Source: Emiliania huxleyi CCMP1516 (taxonomy: Eukaryota; Haptophyta; Isochrysidales; Noelaerhabdaceae). Taken from it: a stretch of DNA of 64,000 nucleotides. Positions 41,264-51,074 of the stretch are shown piece by piece; position 1 is the first letter of the stretch; each line of letters begins with the position of its first letter. The stretch lies in contig NW_005202113.1 of assembly GCF_000372725.1 (NCBI RefSeq), positions 133,891 to 197,890 on the forward strand, in the 5' to 3' direction. Both the position numbers and the translations under genes were made by a program. The notes under the pieces were generated by a model. It saw nothing but the letters and a program-made list of their open reading frames with translations. It searched no databases and was not told the origin of the DNA.

Positions 41264-42141
41264 ATGCAGTCGTCGCCCTCTTCCCGATCTGTCCTTCAAG
41301 CCGTCCTAGCCACGCTGGTCGTGGCACTCACAAACCTTCTGCTCATGTTCGCAAACTGGCTGCTGCGCTGTTGTCTTCAGCTACGACCGCCTACGGCAAA
41401 GCGTACCACCCGCACACATGCCTTGCATTGTGAATACCACTGGGCTCTGTTGGTGATGTATGGTTCGGGGCAGAGTCCAACTTGCCCCACACTATCGTGT
41501 GTGACACACTGGCACCTTGCCTTCCCTCCGCAGGTCGACCCGGCGTGGCCGCGGCCGTCATCCTATCCCAGGACTGTCCCCGCGGTCCTCACGCCCGAGG
41601 AGACGGAACTTCTTGCCAAGCTGTACTGGACCCTTAGAGCCCGCAACTTCTACGGCCGGGGTCGCGTCCCGTACTACTCGCTGCTCGAGCACATGCGCCG
41701 CTTTGAAGAGCCGAAGCTCGCGGGGATCGTCGAAAAGCTCCAGGCGATAGCAACCAAGATTTGCGGCGGTAGAGTCGTGATGCACAACGACTTTTGGTCG
41801 ATGCGCGCCCACGGATCACTCAGCCCGTTCGAGGCGCGACACCGCGACGACGACTTTTGGCTCACGGGCTACGGGGGCGGTTACGGAGGCGTCAACCTGT
41901 GGGTGATGCTGCAGCAGGTGGATACCCCAAGACACTTTTGAGACCCGCCCCCCGCCTCACGCGGCGCCCTCACATCTCTCAGTCGCGCGCGCCGTGCTCG
42001 TTTGCGGTGTACACGCGCGAGAAGAACGAGGCGGTGTACGCCGAGACGCCCGATTGCGCTGCCGTCTTCTTGGGAGAACGGGAGCGGGGAGCGCATCGCG
42101 ACACGGAGGGGGGCTGGGCAGGGTTCACCCCTGGTGCATGA
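41264..42141 (+). CDS. Membrane-anchored dioxygenase-like protein, truncated by a repeat element
   Basis: Exon 1 (from 41264) encodes a hydrophobic anchor (VLQAVLATLVVALTNLLLMFANWLL). Exon 2 (41534-41917) encodes a globular domain with VPAVLTPEETELLAKLYW and, near its end, ARHRDDDFWLTGYGGGYGGVNLWVML, reminiscent of the HxD iron site plus the NLW strand of phytanoyl-CoA-type Fe(II)/2-oxoglutarate enzymes. Exon 3 (from 41983) continues CSFAVYTREKNEAVYAETPDCAAVFLG and then runs at about 42069 into repeat-family R1, which supplies the last 20 or so codons and the stop at 42139-42141. The distal His and Arg expected for such enzymes are missing, so it is probably truncated or non-functional. Family assignment is tentative. 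Confidence 0.4.
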
Positions 42142-42374
42142 ATTCTTTTCTCAGGTGTACCTGTGTTCGTGCCAGTGCGCGCCAGTCCCGTGCCCAGTGT
42201 CGTGCGAGGGAGTTTTGTTGTAAGATTCTTTTCTCAGAGGTGACCTTCGCGGAGCACACCACCAGAGGCCTCCGCACAAGGGTGAACGCGGCGCGTTCGG
42301 TGGCGGCCGAACACACGCTCGGAGCATACAGAGCCCGCTCGCACCATCCTGCGCCACTGTGAGCGTGGCGCAAT
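42142..42374. other. Short intergenic stretch
   Basis: A frame from a TTTCTCAG acceptor near 42237 to a stop at 42360-42362 could be a displaced last exon of the preceding gene; it is not recognisable. Confidence 0.3.
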
Positions 42375-43386
42375 ATGATCGCCAGCAGCGTGATTGTTCT
42401 CGGCCTCGTGCGCACGCCTCTCCAGAGCTTCCTGCCGGTGCTCGAGGCGCCTCCTGCCCGCCAGCCTCGCGTCCTCCTTCCTCACCGCATGAGCCTCGCG
42501 TTGCCGTCTTGCGCGGCTTCTGGCTTCTGGACGACGGCGGCGGCTGGCGGCTGCACCGGGCTTCTCGGCCAGCTCGGCTTTCAAGCACTCTTCGAGCGCT
42601 CATCGGACCCGGTGCTGAATCGGGCGGCTGGCAACACGGCGCACTCGCTTGTCGCTGCAGCGTACTGCCTCTTTGCGACCGTGTTTGGCGTCGCCGGCTG
42701 GTGCTTCAGCACCTTTGGCTGCACTTCGACCGCGGCGGGGCGAGTCTTGGCTCCGCTTGGCTGCGTGCGCTGGCTCGGCGCCTTCGCCTTCGGGATCATC
42801 GCTCTCTGGGACATACCAACGTGCTTTGCCGTGAAGGAGCTGAGAAAGCCGTCCTTCCTGCTGCACCATTTTGCGATGGCGGCCGTTGGCGGCCTGGGCG
42901 CCTACTACTGCCCGACCTACTATGGCCTCTTCTTCCTTGGAGTCGTCGAGGCCTCCTCGGTCCCGCTCTCCGTCTACGAGGGCCTTGAGCGTGCGAGCGA
43001 GATCGCCGGAGAGGGCACCTCAGCGGCGGAAGAGGAGCGGTGCGCTCGCCTGAAGCGGTGGCGCGACGCGGCGCAGGCAGTCGCCACGGCCGCCTTCCTC
43101 TTCACTCGGCTGTACCTCTTCACGCGTGTCACCTTTTTTGAGTTTTGGCCTGACGCGCTGGCCGTCCTGCCGACGATGGCGGCCGGCGGCGCCCGGAACA
43201 CGGCGCCGCGTCGCGGGCCGGCGCGGGCGCGTAGATCCGATCACGTCTCACTCCGTCTGCTGAGGATAGGTCCGCTTCTTGCTGGGAGCCTCCGCCGCCT
43301 TTGTGGCGCTTCAGTTCTTCTGGTTCGGCCAGATCGTGCAGCAGGTGTTTGTCGACAAGTGGCTGGCTCGGAAAGAGGCGGCGTGA
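42375..43386 (+). CDS. TLC-domain (TRAM-LAG1-CLN8) membrane protein, 2 exons
   Basis: Exons 42375-43190 and 43270-43386 join in phase through a GC-AG intron, giving about 310 residues. Five or more membrane helices are visible. The TLC signature is the adjacent His pair in SFLLHHFAMAAVGGLGAYY followed by YYGLFFLGVVEASSVPLSV; the last helix (LLGASAAFVALQFFWFGQIV) comes from exon 2 and ends in a KWLARKEAA tail, a possible ER-retention-like end. The TLC family includes ceramide synthases and lipid-sensing TMEM56-type proteins; the ceramide synthase Lag1 motif is not complete, so a TMEM56/CLN8-like role is more likely. The start could be the ATG at 42489. Confidence 0.7.
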
Positions 43387-43851
43387 ACTTGCCTGGTACT
43401 TGCGAGCTAGTGCACTCGTTCCGGTCTCTCTGATGGATTTCACGCGTATCTTCATTCTTCTGCCATCGGCGCGTTCCTCGGGGGCGTCGTACCGTATACC
43501 GGTATACGTCAGGAGGGAAAAGGGGAAACCGAGAGTGTTTAGAGAGTATCCCTTACCTTACCGCAGGACCTCCCATCGGAACCACATCCCGCGAGAAGAG
43601 CCAGCAAGAAATGACTTTAATGCAGCTTGCCACGCAGGTCTATTTTGTGAGACTGAAAGACTCTCTGAGCCGAGCTCCGAGCTGTGAGACACGAGAGGGT
43701 ACTAACTGCGGCTTGCCGCAGCAACAACGCGCGCACAAAAAAGCACGACGCACGAGCAGCCCCGAGGCTTGTTATTTCTCCCTCCTGCCACAAGCAAGCA
43801 TAAGAGACCGCGTCATGTCGTGTAGGAGTACTACTAACCGTGTCGTGCAGC
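43387..43851. other. Intergenic between convergent TLC and carrier genes
   Basis: A short inverted CGTACCGTATACCGGTATACG-like motif lies at 43488-43508 and a CCTTACCTTACCG word at 43551-43562. No gene. Confidence 0.4.
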
Positions 43852-44896
43852 TCATTGCTCCCACCGCTGCGTGATCCACTCGAGAGCGCGATGATGCACG
43901 GTCAGGGTGATTGCGGCACCAGGGATGCCGCGTCCGAAGGCCACCTGCCACCCGCGGTAGAGGCTCGCCACGCCGTCAATGGAGTGGAGGGCAGCCAACC
44001 AGCTGCGCCGCGGAGACGTCTCCAGGGGTTGGCTCTGCCGAGTTCATAAGCAGCGCGGTCAGAGCGTTGCTCGTTTCGCGACCAAATGGAGGGTGAGCGA
44101 GCAGGTGTGGTGAGGTGATCAGTTTCATGGTGGCGCACTCACTTGGATGCGACTCTTGATGCAGTCGAGCGGCAGCGCGACACACCAGAATAGCACGCCG
44201 GCGCAGGAGCCCGCGAGCATTAGCTCCCACGTGCGAAGCTGGTGTCGACCCCGAGTTTGTTGAAGCGCCTGCGTACATCATGCTGGTCACACCTGCAGAG
44301 GGCGAGGTGTGGCGTGCATATTGGACCTGAGTCATGTGGAAGAAGCCAGAAAAGTAGTTGGCCATGCCAAGCGAGTCGCGTGCAAGCGTGACTGGCAGCG
44401 CCGCATAAAACCTCATGACGACAAAAGTTGGTCGGCGGCCAGAGACAGCCCAGCAGTGGCGCAGCACGTCGACCGCAGAGTAGTACCGGCGTGGTCCGCC
44501 CACGCCCTGCATCATCAACTGGTTTCGCAGCAGCTCGACCGGAGTGACCACAAACGAGTTGACAGCACCACTCGTGGCACCACAGGCCGCAACGGTCGCC
44601 GTGGATTTGGATACGCCACGATCTGCGAGGCGGCGGTGCGTGAATGCGTTCACAGAGAATAGCACGGACTTGTAGACGCCCTGGGCGAGCAAGGGTGGCA
44701 GAATACCCTTGTAGAAGCCGGCAACAGACGTTTCCACTCGCATGAGTGTCTTCATGTTCAGACTCTGCTTGCGGAGCGACGGGTCAGCCTGGACGCGAGT
44801 ACGAACTGTATCAAAAGGGTGGCAGACAATCTGATTAGCCACGCCCGCCACCGAGCCGGCGGCAACCTCGGACCATCCACTCAGAGCTCGACCCAT
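43852..44896 (-). CDS. Mitochondrial carrier family protein, 3 exons
   Basis: ATG at 44896; exons about 44295-44896, 44150-44235 and 43852-44000. Three carrier repeats are visible by their Px[DE]xx[KR] motifs: HPFDTVRTRVQ (repeat 1), TPVELLRNQL (repeat 2) and LPLDCIKSRIQ (repeat 3, end of exon 2, followed by a GTGAGT donor). Other typical segments are SGWSEVAAGSVAGVANQIV, FYKGILPPLLAQGVYKSVLF, SLYRGW and GRGIPGAAITLTVHHRAL. The layout suits an inner-membrane carrier of the carnitine/ornithine-like group, but the substrate cannot be read from the motifs. The frame upstream of 44896 continues into CT repeats and R1 DNA and is not counted. Confidence 0.82.
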
Positions 44897-44989
44897 TGCA
44901 GACCTCTTTCTCTCAATGGACGGCCGTTTTGAGAGTCTTTGTGTCGCTGCCTGGGTCCGTCTTTTGCTCACTCGCTCTCTCGCTCGCTC

Positions 44990-45015
44990 TCTCGCTCGCG
45001 TTCTCTCTCTCTCTC

Positions 45016-45112
<97 letters not shown>

Positions 45113-45120
45113 CGCTCGTA
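44990..45120. repeat. (CT)n microsatellite
   Basis: About 100 bp of CT dinucleotides with CTCGCT variants on both sides, followed at 45121-45137 by GAAA units. Confidence 0.95.
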
Positions 45121-45242
45121 GAAAGAAAGAAAGAAAACGTACAACACAAAAGAGGAATGGGAGGACGGCACGCCGCCACCACACAGGGATTTTGTCCGAG
45201 GAGGCCACCGGCCAAAAGCGCATGTCTTGAAGGTCCGATACT

Positions 45243-45840
45243 GGAAGCCCATATAGGCACCTTACATAAAATAAATAAATAAATAAAACGGGCACGCCAA
45301 ACGAGGGGTGGGAGAAGGACAGGGTGAGGGTCCCCACCTGCGCGAGCAGGATCTTGTAAGGACGATCAGGGACACAGGGGAACGGGAGCGGGGAGCGCAT
45401 CGCGACACGGAGGGGGGCTGGGCAGGGTTCACCCACACACGACAGGGTCCCAGGGATTCCTCTCTCGTATAGGACAGGTTGCACCCGGCGGCACGGGGGC
45501 AGGCGCGGGCCTCCTACTGGTTGCGCTCTCCTAGTTCTCCTGCTCCTGACAAGGGACAGCGACGGGCTCGCAGCACGGTGGACTCCCTATTCCACTGGCG
45601 ATCTCTCTCGACTAGCGACCTTCCTCCGGCTTCTCACCAGCAGTCTCTCACTACCACGAGGCACCTTACATAAATAAATAAATAGAGCAGACATCTCCAG
45701 GAGAGATGGGCGACGCACGAACACAGAGGGACAGTGCGGCACCTTACAGAAAGAAAGAAAGAAAACAGACACGCCAAACGAGGGATGGGACGAGGACAGG
45801 GTCCCCACCTGCACGAGCAGGATTTTACCTTACAGATTTC
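45243..45840 (+). mobile_element. Three R1 repeat units arranged head to tail
   Basis: Three units start with GGCACCTTACA followed by a simple tract: (TAAA)n at 45243, (TAAA)n at 45657 and (GAAA)n at 45738. The first and third continue into ACGCCAAACGAGGG, a GACAGGGT-GTCCCCACCTG block and CGAGCAGGAT. The longest unit also carries the TGCGCTCC-like, GCTGGGCAGGGTTCACCC, TATAGGACAGGTTGCACCC, GGTGGACTCCCTATTCCACTGG and TTCTCACCAGCAGTCTCTCAC blocks shared with the other copies. No open frame. A non-autonomous element with microsatellite ends is inferred. Confidence 0.65.
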
Positions 45841-45957
45841 GCTCGCGCCGGCCTGCGAATTCTTGCCAACACGGTTACCAGCCGCAACGCCGCCGCAGCC
45901 TCGTCGCGCCGCCTCGTCCACCGGCAGGCCCCGGCGCATTTTCCGTTCTTGCACGAC

Positions 45958-47301
45958 ATGCCGAGCGACGAGTCCTCCGACGAGCCGCAGCTCACGCCGC
46001 AGGAGGCGGAGCTGCTTCGCCACCTCGAGGACCTGCAGGCAAACAACCCGGCCGAGTATGAGATGCTCGTGTCGCAGCTGGGCGGCGGCGGCGGCGGCGG
46101 CGGCGCTCCACCTGGCGGCCAGAAGGTTGTGCCCGAGCCCGGCTTCGTGGCCAAGACGCACAGCTACACGCGGCGCGGGACCAAGGTCTTCATCAATGTC
46201 TGCCAGTCTGTCCATGTCGACCCGCCCTCCTCTGCCGCGACCGCCGCCACCTCGGGCGACGAGCTGCCGATGCGCATCCCGCTCTCGCTCGGGCCACCTC
46301 GCGAGGACCTCGACCGCGCGGGCGGTGCGTGCACCGTGTACGACGTCGTCTTCCACCCGGACACGGTCTCGACCGCGCTCGCCGACGCCGACTTCCGCAG
46401 CCTGATGCTGCAGCTCGCGATGCACCAGATCAAGGAGAAGCACGGGGACGACCTCTCCGACGCAGTCAGCTTCCCGCGCATCAAGGGCAACTACAAGGGC
46501 CTCGCGCCACTCCCCCAGTTCATGCGCGCTCGCAAGGAGCCAGCGGCGGAGCCCGGCGCGGCTGCAGAGCCCGGCGCCGCGCCCGCGCCAGCCGCCGCCG
46601 ACGCCGCCCCGGCCGCGCGGCGGCCGCTGATCGAGGAGGTCGCGCCGGCGGCGGGAGAGGAGGCCCTGCCGGCGCCAGCGTACGCTGTCGAGCCGTGCGT
46701 GTGGCGCGACGGGCTTGTGGTGCGCGAGGGCGGCGGCGCCGAGGAGGGCGTAGGGCCGGGCGGCGGCGTCGAGTGCCTGAGCGTGAAGCTGCACCTGCCA
46801 GAGGTGGAGGAGGCGAGCGAGGTGGAGGTGGAGCTCTCTTGCGAGGAGCTGCTCCTCACGGCGGCGGGCAAGTACCGCTGCGCCCTCCTCTTGCCGCGGC
46901 CCGTCGAGCTGGCGCCGCTGCTCTGCCGGTTCGAGACGCGGCGCCGCATCATGAGCGTCGCGCTGCGGTGTGTCGGCGGCGGCGCGGCGCTCGACGGGGA
47001 GGCGGGCGGCGGCGCCGCGTCCGAGGCGGCGCGGAGGGAGCGCGAGGCGCGGCAGCGGGCGAGGCGGAGGCTGGCGCGCTCAAAGCAGGAGCAGGCTAGC
47101 CGGCGGATGGGCGAGGAGGGGGCGGGCGGGACCGAGGGCGAGGCGGCAGCCGCGGCGCCCGCGGAGGCGCCCAGCGAGCCGGCGGCGCCACCGCTGTCTG
47201 AGGAGGCGGCAGAGGCGGAGCCCGCAGCGGCGGCGGAAGTGGGCCAGCGACAGGCGCCGTTGGTGCTGAGCAACAGCATCGCATTTGAGCTGCAGGAGTG
47301 A
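45958..47301 (+). CDS. PIH1-domain protein (R2TP / dynein pre-assembly type)
   Basis: 447 residues from the ATG at 45958, one exon. Residues 1-40 are acidic; a Gly run follows; the PIH1 domain covers about 55-190 with PEPGFVAKTHSYTRRGTKVF, INVCQSVHVDPP, MRIPLSLGPPREDLDRAG, VYDVVFHPDTV and FPRIKGNYKGL. After an Ala/Pro linker there is a CS/p23-like strand region (VECLSVKLHLPEVEEASEVEVELSCEELLL split by loops; KYRCALLLPRP) and an Ala/Glu-rich tail. PIH proteins recruit HSP90 and the R2TP complex; in flagellates they assemble axonemal dyneins in the cytoplasm. The combination with a CS-like domain suggests PIH1D1/PIH1D2 or Kintoun-like. Confidence 0.82.
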   Translation: MPSDESSDEPQLTPQEAELLRHLEDLQANNPAEYEMLVSQLGGGGGGGGAPPGGQKVVPEPGFVAKTHSYTRRGTKVFINVCQSVHVDPPSSAATAATSGDELPMRIPLSLGPPREDLDRAGGACTVYDVVFHPDTVSTALADADFRSLMLQLAMHQIKEKHGDDLSDAVSFPRIKGNYKGLAPLPQFMRARKEPAAEPGAAAEPGAAPAPAAADAAPAARRPLIEEVAPAAGEEALPAPAYAVEPCVWRDGLVVREGGGAEEGVGPGGGVECLSVKLHLPEVEEASEVEVELSCEELLLTAAGKYRCALLLPRPVELAPLLCRFETRRRIMSVALRCVGGGAALDGEAGGGAASEAARREREARQRARRRLARSKQEQASRRMGEEGAGGTEGEAAAAAPAEAPSEPAAPPLSEEAAEAEPAAAAEVGQRQAPLVLSNSIAFELQE

Positions 47302-47459
47302 TTAAGACGTCAAGACATCTGGTGGGCACGGGTCGGGCTGTTGCGGCCCGTGTGTGCTGCTTCTTGCTGGGTGGTGAGGTGACTCGCAGCCGGCGTGAGC
47401 ACTTGGAGCACTTGACAGATCGGGAAAAAAATCGCCGCGAGACCGACGATCGCTGTACA

Positions 47460-48055
47460 ATGCGTCGCCTCCTCTGCCTGCTCGCTCTTTCTTCTTGGGG
47501 CGCCGAGGCTCTGACTGCTCGTCTCGAGCCAGCCAGGGCTGGGCGCGCTGCTGGCTCCGCGTGCAGAGCGTGCGCGTTGAATGTGGCGCGCATGCAGGTG
47601 GAGGCGCCGATAAAGACGCCGGACATACAGCTCGCGCCGACGGATCCGAAGGGTGCTTCCGTCGCGGCGGCGAGAGCCTTTCGCCACTGCCCTCGTTTGA
47701 CGTCGCCCCGTTGAGACCGCAGGTGACGAAAAGTCGGACAAGGGAAAGAAGTTCAAGCTGCTGCTTTTTAACGACACGATGAACAAGCGCGAGTACGTGG
47801 CGCGTATCCTGCAGCAGTCGGTGCCTGGCCTGACGGCCGCAGACGCGTACTTGATCATGCAAAAAGCCCACAAGAGCGGGATGGCGGTGGTGGGAGTCTG
47901 GGCACAGATTCATTCACGCGGGCCGGCACGCTATGTGTGACATGCCCAGCCCACCTCTCCCGCACGCGCCGCCGTAGGTCTTTGAGCTGGCCGAGGCGTA
48001 CTGTGACCTCCTCAAAGCGGGCGGCCTCATCGCCTCTGTCACCGAGGATGAGTGA
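47460..48055 (+). CDS. clpS: ClpS-type N-end-rule adaptor of the plastid Clp protease, 3 exons
   Basis: Exon 1 47460-47652 encodes a signal peptide (RRLLCLLALSSWGAEALTA) and a transit-like linker. Exon 2 starts at 47723 and carries KKFKLLLFNDTMNKREYVARIL and AADAYLIMQKAHKSGMAVVGVW: the ClpS N-terminal strand, the ND dipeptide that binds the N-degron amino group and the MxxxHxxG-like helix. Exon 3 starts at 47978 with VFELAEAYCDLLKAGGLIASV and ends at 48055. Intron 1 is GT-AG; intron 2 most likely starts with GC near 47900. It would deliver proteins with bulky N-termini to ClpC in the plastid stroma. Confidence 0.82.
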
Positions 48056-48403
48056 ACACGCGCGCAGGCATAGGTCTAGGTTCGGCTCGCGATGGCCAGA
48101 GGCTTCGCCAGGCGGCGGCCCCCCGGGAAAGGGCAGGAAGGCGTGCCAGGCTCGCTCGCAGCCACCCCACTTTTACGTGACACGACCTTCGGGGTCATCC
48201 GGTGGAGTACCACACCACGGTCCACGGAGCAGAGTGCGCACAATGCTCGATGGCCACGATAGTCAGGTGGCGGTAAGTAGCTTGCGGAGGTAGTCCGAGT
48301 GGAGGCGGCGAGGCGCTCGGCGTGTCGTTGTTGTCAACTCTTCAAACGCGCATAAATCATTCCCTTTTCCAGTGCCGGTTGCGAATTCTTTTTCTGCCAC
48401 CGA
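48056..48403. other. Intergenic
   Basis: No gene recognisable; leads into the gamma-SNAP promoter. Confidence 0.4.
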
Positions 48404-49597
48404 ATGGAGAAGCGCAAGCTTGCCGAGGCTGAGGCGGCGCTGTCAGACGCCGCCAAATGCGAGAGGTCGGGCTGGCTCAAGTCGCGAGATCTCGACGGCG
48501 CGGCCAGCGCCTATGAGCGTGCTGCAACGCTTTTCCGGGTGGCAAGGGCGTATCCGCAGGCCATCGAGGCGTACATGAAGGCCGCCGATGCGCAGCAGGC
48601 GCTCGAGAGCGCGGCTGCCGCAGCGCGGCTGCTGGAGAGCGCGGCCGTGCTCGCCAAGGACAACCTCAAGGCTGAGGCCAACGCGGCTGCCCTGTACGAG
48701 AGGGCGAGTGAGCTGCACCTCGGCGTGCTGTCGCTCGACCGGGCTGCCGCCGCACTCTGCAAGGCGGCACGCACAATAGAGGGGTCCGACACGCCGCGAG
48801 CGTGCGCGCTCATGCTCCGCGCCTGCAGTCTCTTTGATGACGGCGAGGAGGAGGCGCAGCTGCGGCACTCTGCCGACACCTTTGGCGCCGCGGTCGCGCT
48901 GCTGCTGCGGGCAGGGCGCCGGTCCGAGACCGCCGCGCTGCTGCGGCGGCAGGTGCTCGTCTACGCGCGCCTTCGCCGCACGCACGACGTTGCACGCTCA
49001 GAGCTCTCCGCGGTGATCATCAATCTCGCTGCCGGCGCCGCCCCGCCCCGCCGCCCCGCCAGCCCCTCGACACAAGACACGTGCCCACCGCCGTGCAGCC
49101 CGACCGCGGGCCTCGGTGCGGCAGGCGAGTACGAGCAGGCGAGCATCGGCTGCACCAAGGCGGAGGCGAGGCCGGACGGGTTTGCTGGCACCGATGAGGC
49201 ACTCTCGCCCTCTGTCCGTCTAGCCCTCGAGCTCTGCCGCTGAACTGCCCTCGCCCGCCCTGCCCGTCAGGCGGACCTAGCCCGAAGGCTCCTCGCAGCC
49301 TTCGCAGCGCAGGACGCAGACGGGCTCGCCGCAGCCGTGTCGGACGGCACGCTCGCCGCCGTCGACAACACCGTCGCCTTGCTCGCTCGCGACCTGACCC
49401 TCGCCTCGGCACGCGTGCCTGCCGCCTACCTCGCCCCGCCGGCCAGGCGACCCGCCGCCGCAGGCTCCGGCGCGGCGTCGGGAGGCGGCTGCCTCGCCAG
49501 CTCGGCGGCCGCCCACGCGAGCGAGCAGCCGGTCGGCACGGGAGACTTTGGCGAGATGGCCCCGGAGGACGAGCTCGAGGACGACGACTTGACGTGA
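48404..49597 (+). CDS. NAPG: Gamma-SNAP-like NSF attachment protein, 3 exons
   Basis: Exons 48404-49034, 49125-49222 and 49271-49597 (the second donor is the least certain). The protein is a TPR-like helical array: AYERAATLFRVARAYPQAIEAYMKAADA and repeated AAARLLESAAVLAKD, AALYERASELHLG, AALCKAARTIE units. This matches SNAP proteins that bridge SNARE complexes and the NSF ATPase. Similarity is to gamma-SNAP more than alpha-SNAP because of LHLGVLSLDRAAAALCKAAR and the EDELEDDDLT acidic C-terminus. The last exon has LLARDLTLASARVPAAYL. Intron 1 is GC-AG. It would recycle SNAREs such as the Qa-SNARE at 24.5 kb. Confidence 0.75.
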
Positions 49598-50071
49598 CGG
49601 CGTGCGAGGTGCGAGACGGCGCCCCGCGCCACACGGGACACAGGAGACAGGACACGCCGGCAGCCCGGAGGCGCCGAGCGCGGCACCGCCCTGCCGGCGT
49701 TGGCTCAGCCCCCGTGCCCCGAGCCCCGTGCGGCTGCCCACCTGGAATCCTACCGCGGTGTATTACCCCGAAGCTGGACGCGTGCACCGCTGCACGTGGA
49801 CGGTGGCGAGAGGGTGTGTGGAAGTGCTTTCGTTTCGAGTTTCGTTGGCGGCCCGCAAGTACATCTCGTATGCATGTGTAATACTGCCCTAGACTACACG
49901 ACCATGTCGCAGGGTGCAGTTGGAATATGGTGGAGCGCGCCGGGCTCATGCCTCACATCGATGCGCAGCGGGAGCCCCTCGCGCCTCGGCGCTCGGGCGG
50001 TGTGTGCGGGGGGACCGCGCTGCGTGGCTGCGGTGCCACCCCCATCTACCCCCCAAGCAACACGCGCCACC
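49598..50071. other. Intergenic between convergent genes
   Basis: No gene recognisable. Confidence 0.4.
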
Positions 50072-50975
50072 TCAGAAGGAGAAGGCGCGCTTGGCGGTGA
50101 CCTTCGGTGCGCCGCCCAGCGGGAAGGTGGCTGCGATGGTCGCGTCGATGGTCGCCGAGTCTTCGTACTCCACCTCGCCAGTGCCGTCCCTGGGCGACAC
50201 CTTTGCCGAGAGCGTGCGCCCCTCCGTCAGCTGCGTGTCGTACTCGAGCTCGTACGTCAGGGAGTGGTCGAGCCCGCCCTTGCCGCCGCCCTTGGAGGAT
50301 AGCAGGCCGACCGCCCGCAGCCCCGAGCCGAGCATCGTCGAGAGCCGCAGCTTCGACTCGTTGTCGCCGAGCGTGTGGGACAGCTCGAGGTCGCACTCAC
50401 GCTCGTTGACCGAGAGGGTGCGCGTGCCCGTCACCCGCGTCACGCGAGAGGAGAGGCCGTCGACCTCGGCCTCGACCTGTGGGGTGGGGTGGGGGTGGGG
50501 TGGGGGTGGGTGGGGTGGGTGGGTGGGGTGGGGTGAGGGTGGGTGGGGTGGCGTGGCGTGGCGACCTCGATCGTGGTGCCGTCTTCGGTCGAGGTCTCGA
50601 GGGTCGCCTCGAGCGGTCCGCCGAAGTTCGACGCGAGCTCGTATTTGATCTTGTCCACGGCTCCGCTCAGCGAGGCGCTCTTGAGGAACTTGTCGTTCTC
50701 GGCGCGGTCGTACTCGGCGGTGACCGTCGCGGCGTTACCGAGCAGTTTGAAGGCCTGTGACCACTTGCCCTGCGCGGCGGGATGGGGCGGTGGCGACGGC
50801 GGCGGTGCGGTGGGGTTGAACGCCGCTCCGCGCTCTCCCACACCTTGATGTTGTCGAGAGAGGGCGTTTTCGATCCCAGATCGCCCGAGATCAGCTCGAC
50901 CGACCCCGACTGAGGACGAGGCGCTGGCGGCGCGGCGCGGCCGGCAAGGATAGGGGCGACGGAGAGCGAGAGCAT
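50072..50975 (-). CDS. Beta-strand-rich protein of unknown function, 3 exons
   Basis: Exons 50844-50975, 50566-50769 and 50072-50476 join in phase 0 to 246 residues. A hydrophobic leader (MLSLSVAPILAGRAA) is followed by alternating beta-strand segments with Asp/Glu-Thr turns: ATVTAEYDRAENDKFLKSASL, DKIKYELASNF, RTLSVNERECDLELSHTL, SLTYELEYDTQLTEGRTLSAKV, ATIDATIAATFPL. The regular up-and-down strand pattern suggests a beta-barrel or lipocalin-like fold, perhaps plastidic. No family is recognised. Intron 2 is 89 nt and G-rich on the plus strand. Confidence 0.65.
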
Positions 50976-51074
50976 GAAGCCTCGTGTGTGAGTGACAGGG
51001 TTTGGGGCACACAAAATGAACGACACGCGCGGAAGAAAACCAGGGCAAAAGCGGCTTTCTGCGTCTTCTTTCTT

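Noticed and set aside
43976-45484. Extension of the carrier protein upstream of 44896.
   Set aside because: The extra sequence is CT-repeat and R1 DNA read through (poly-Arg-Glu); the carrier start at 44896 fits the family.
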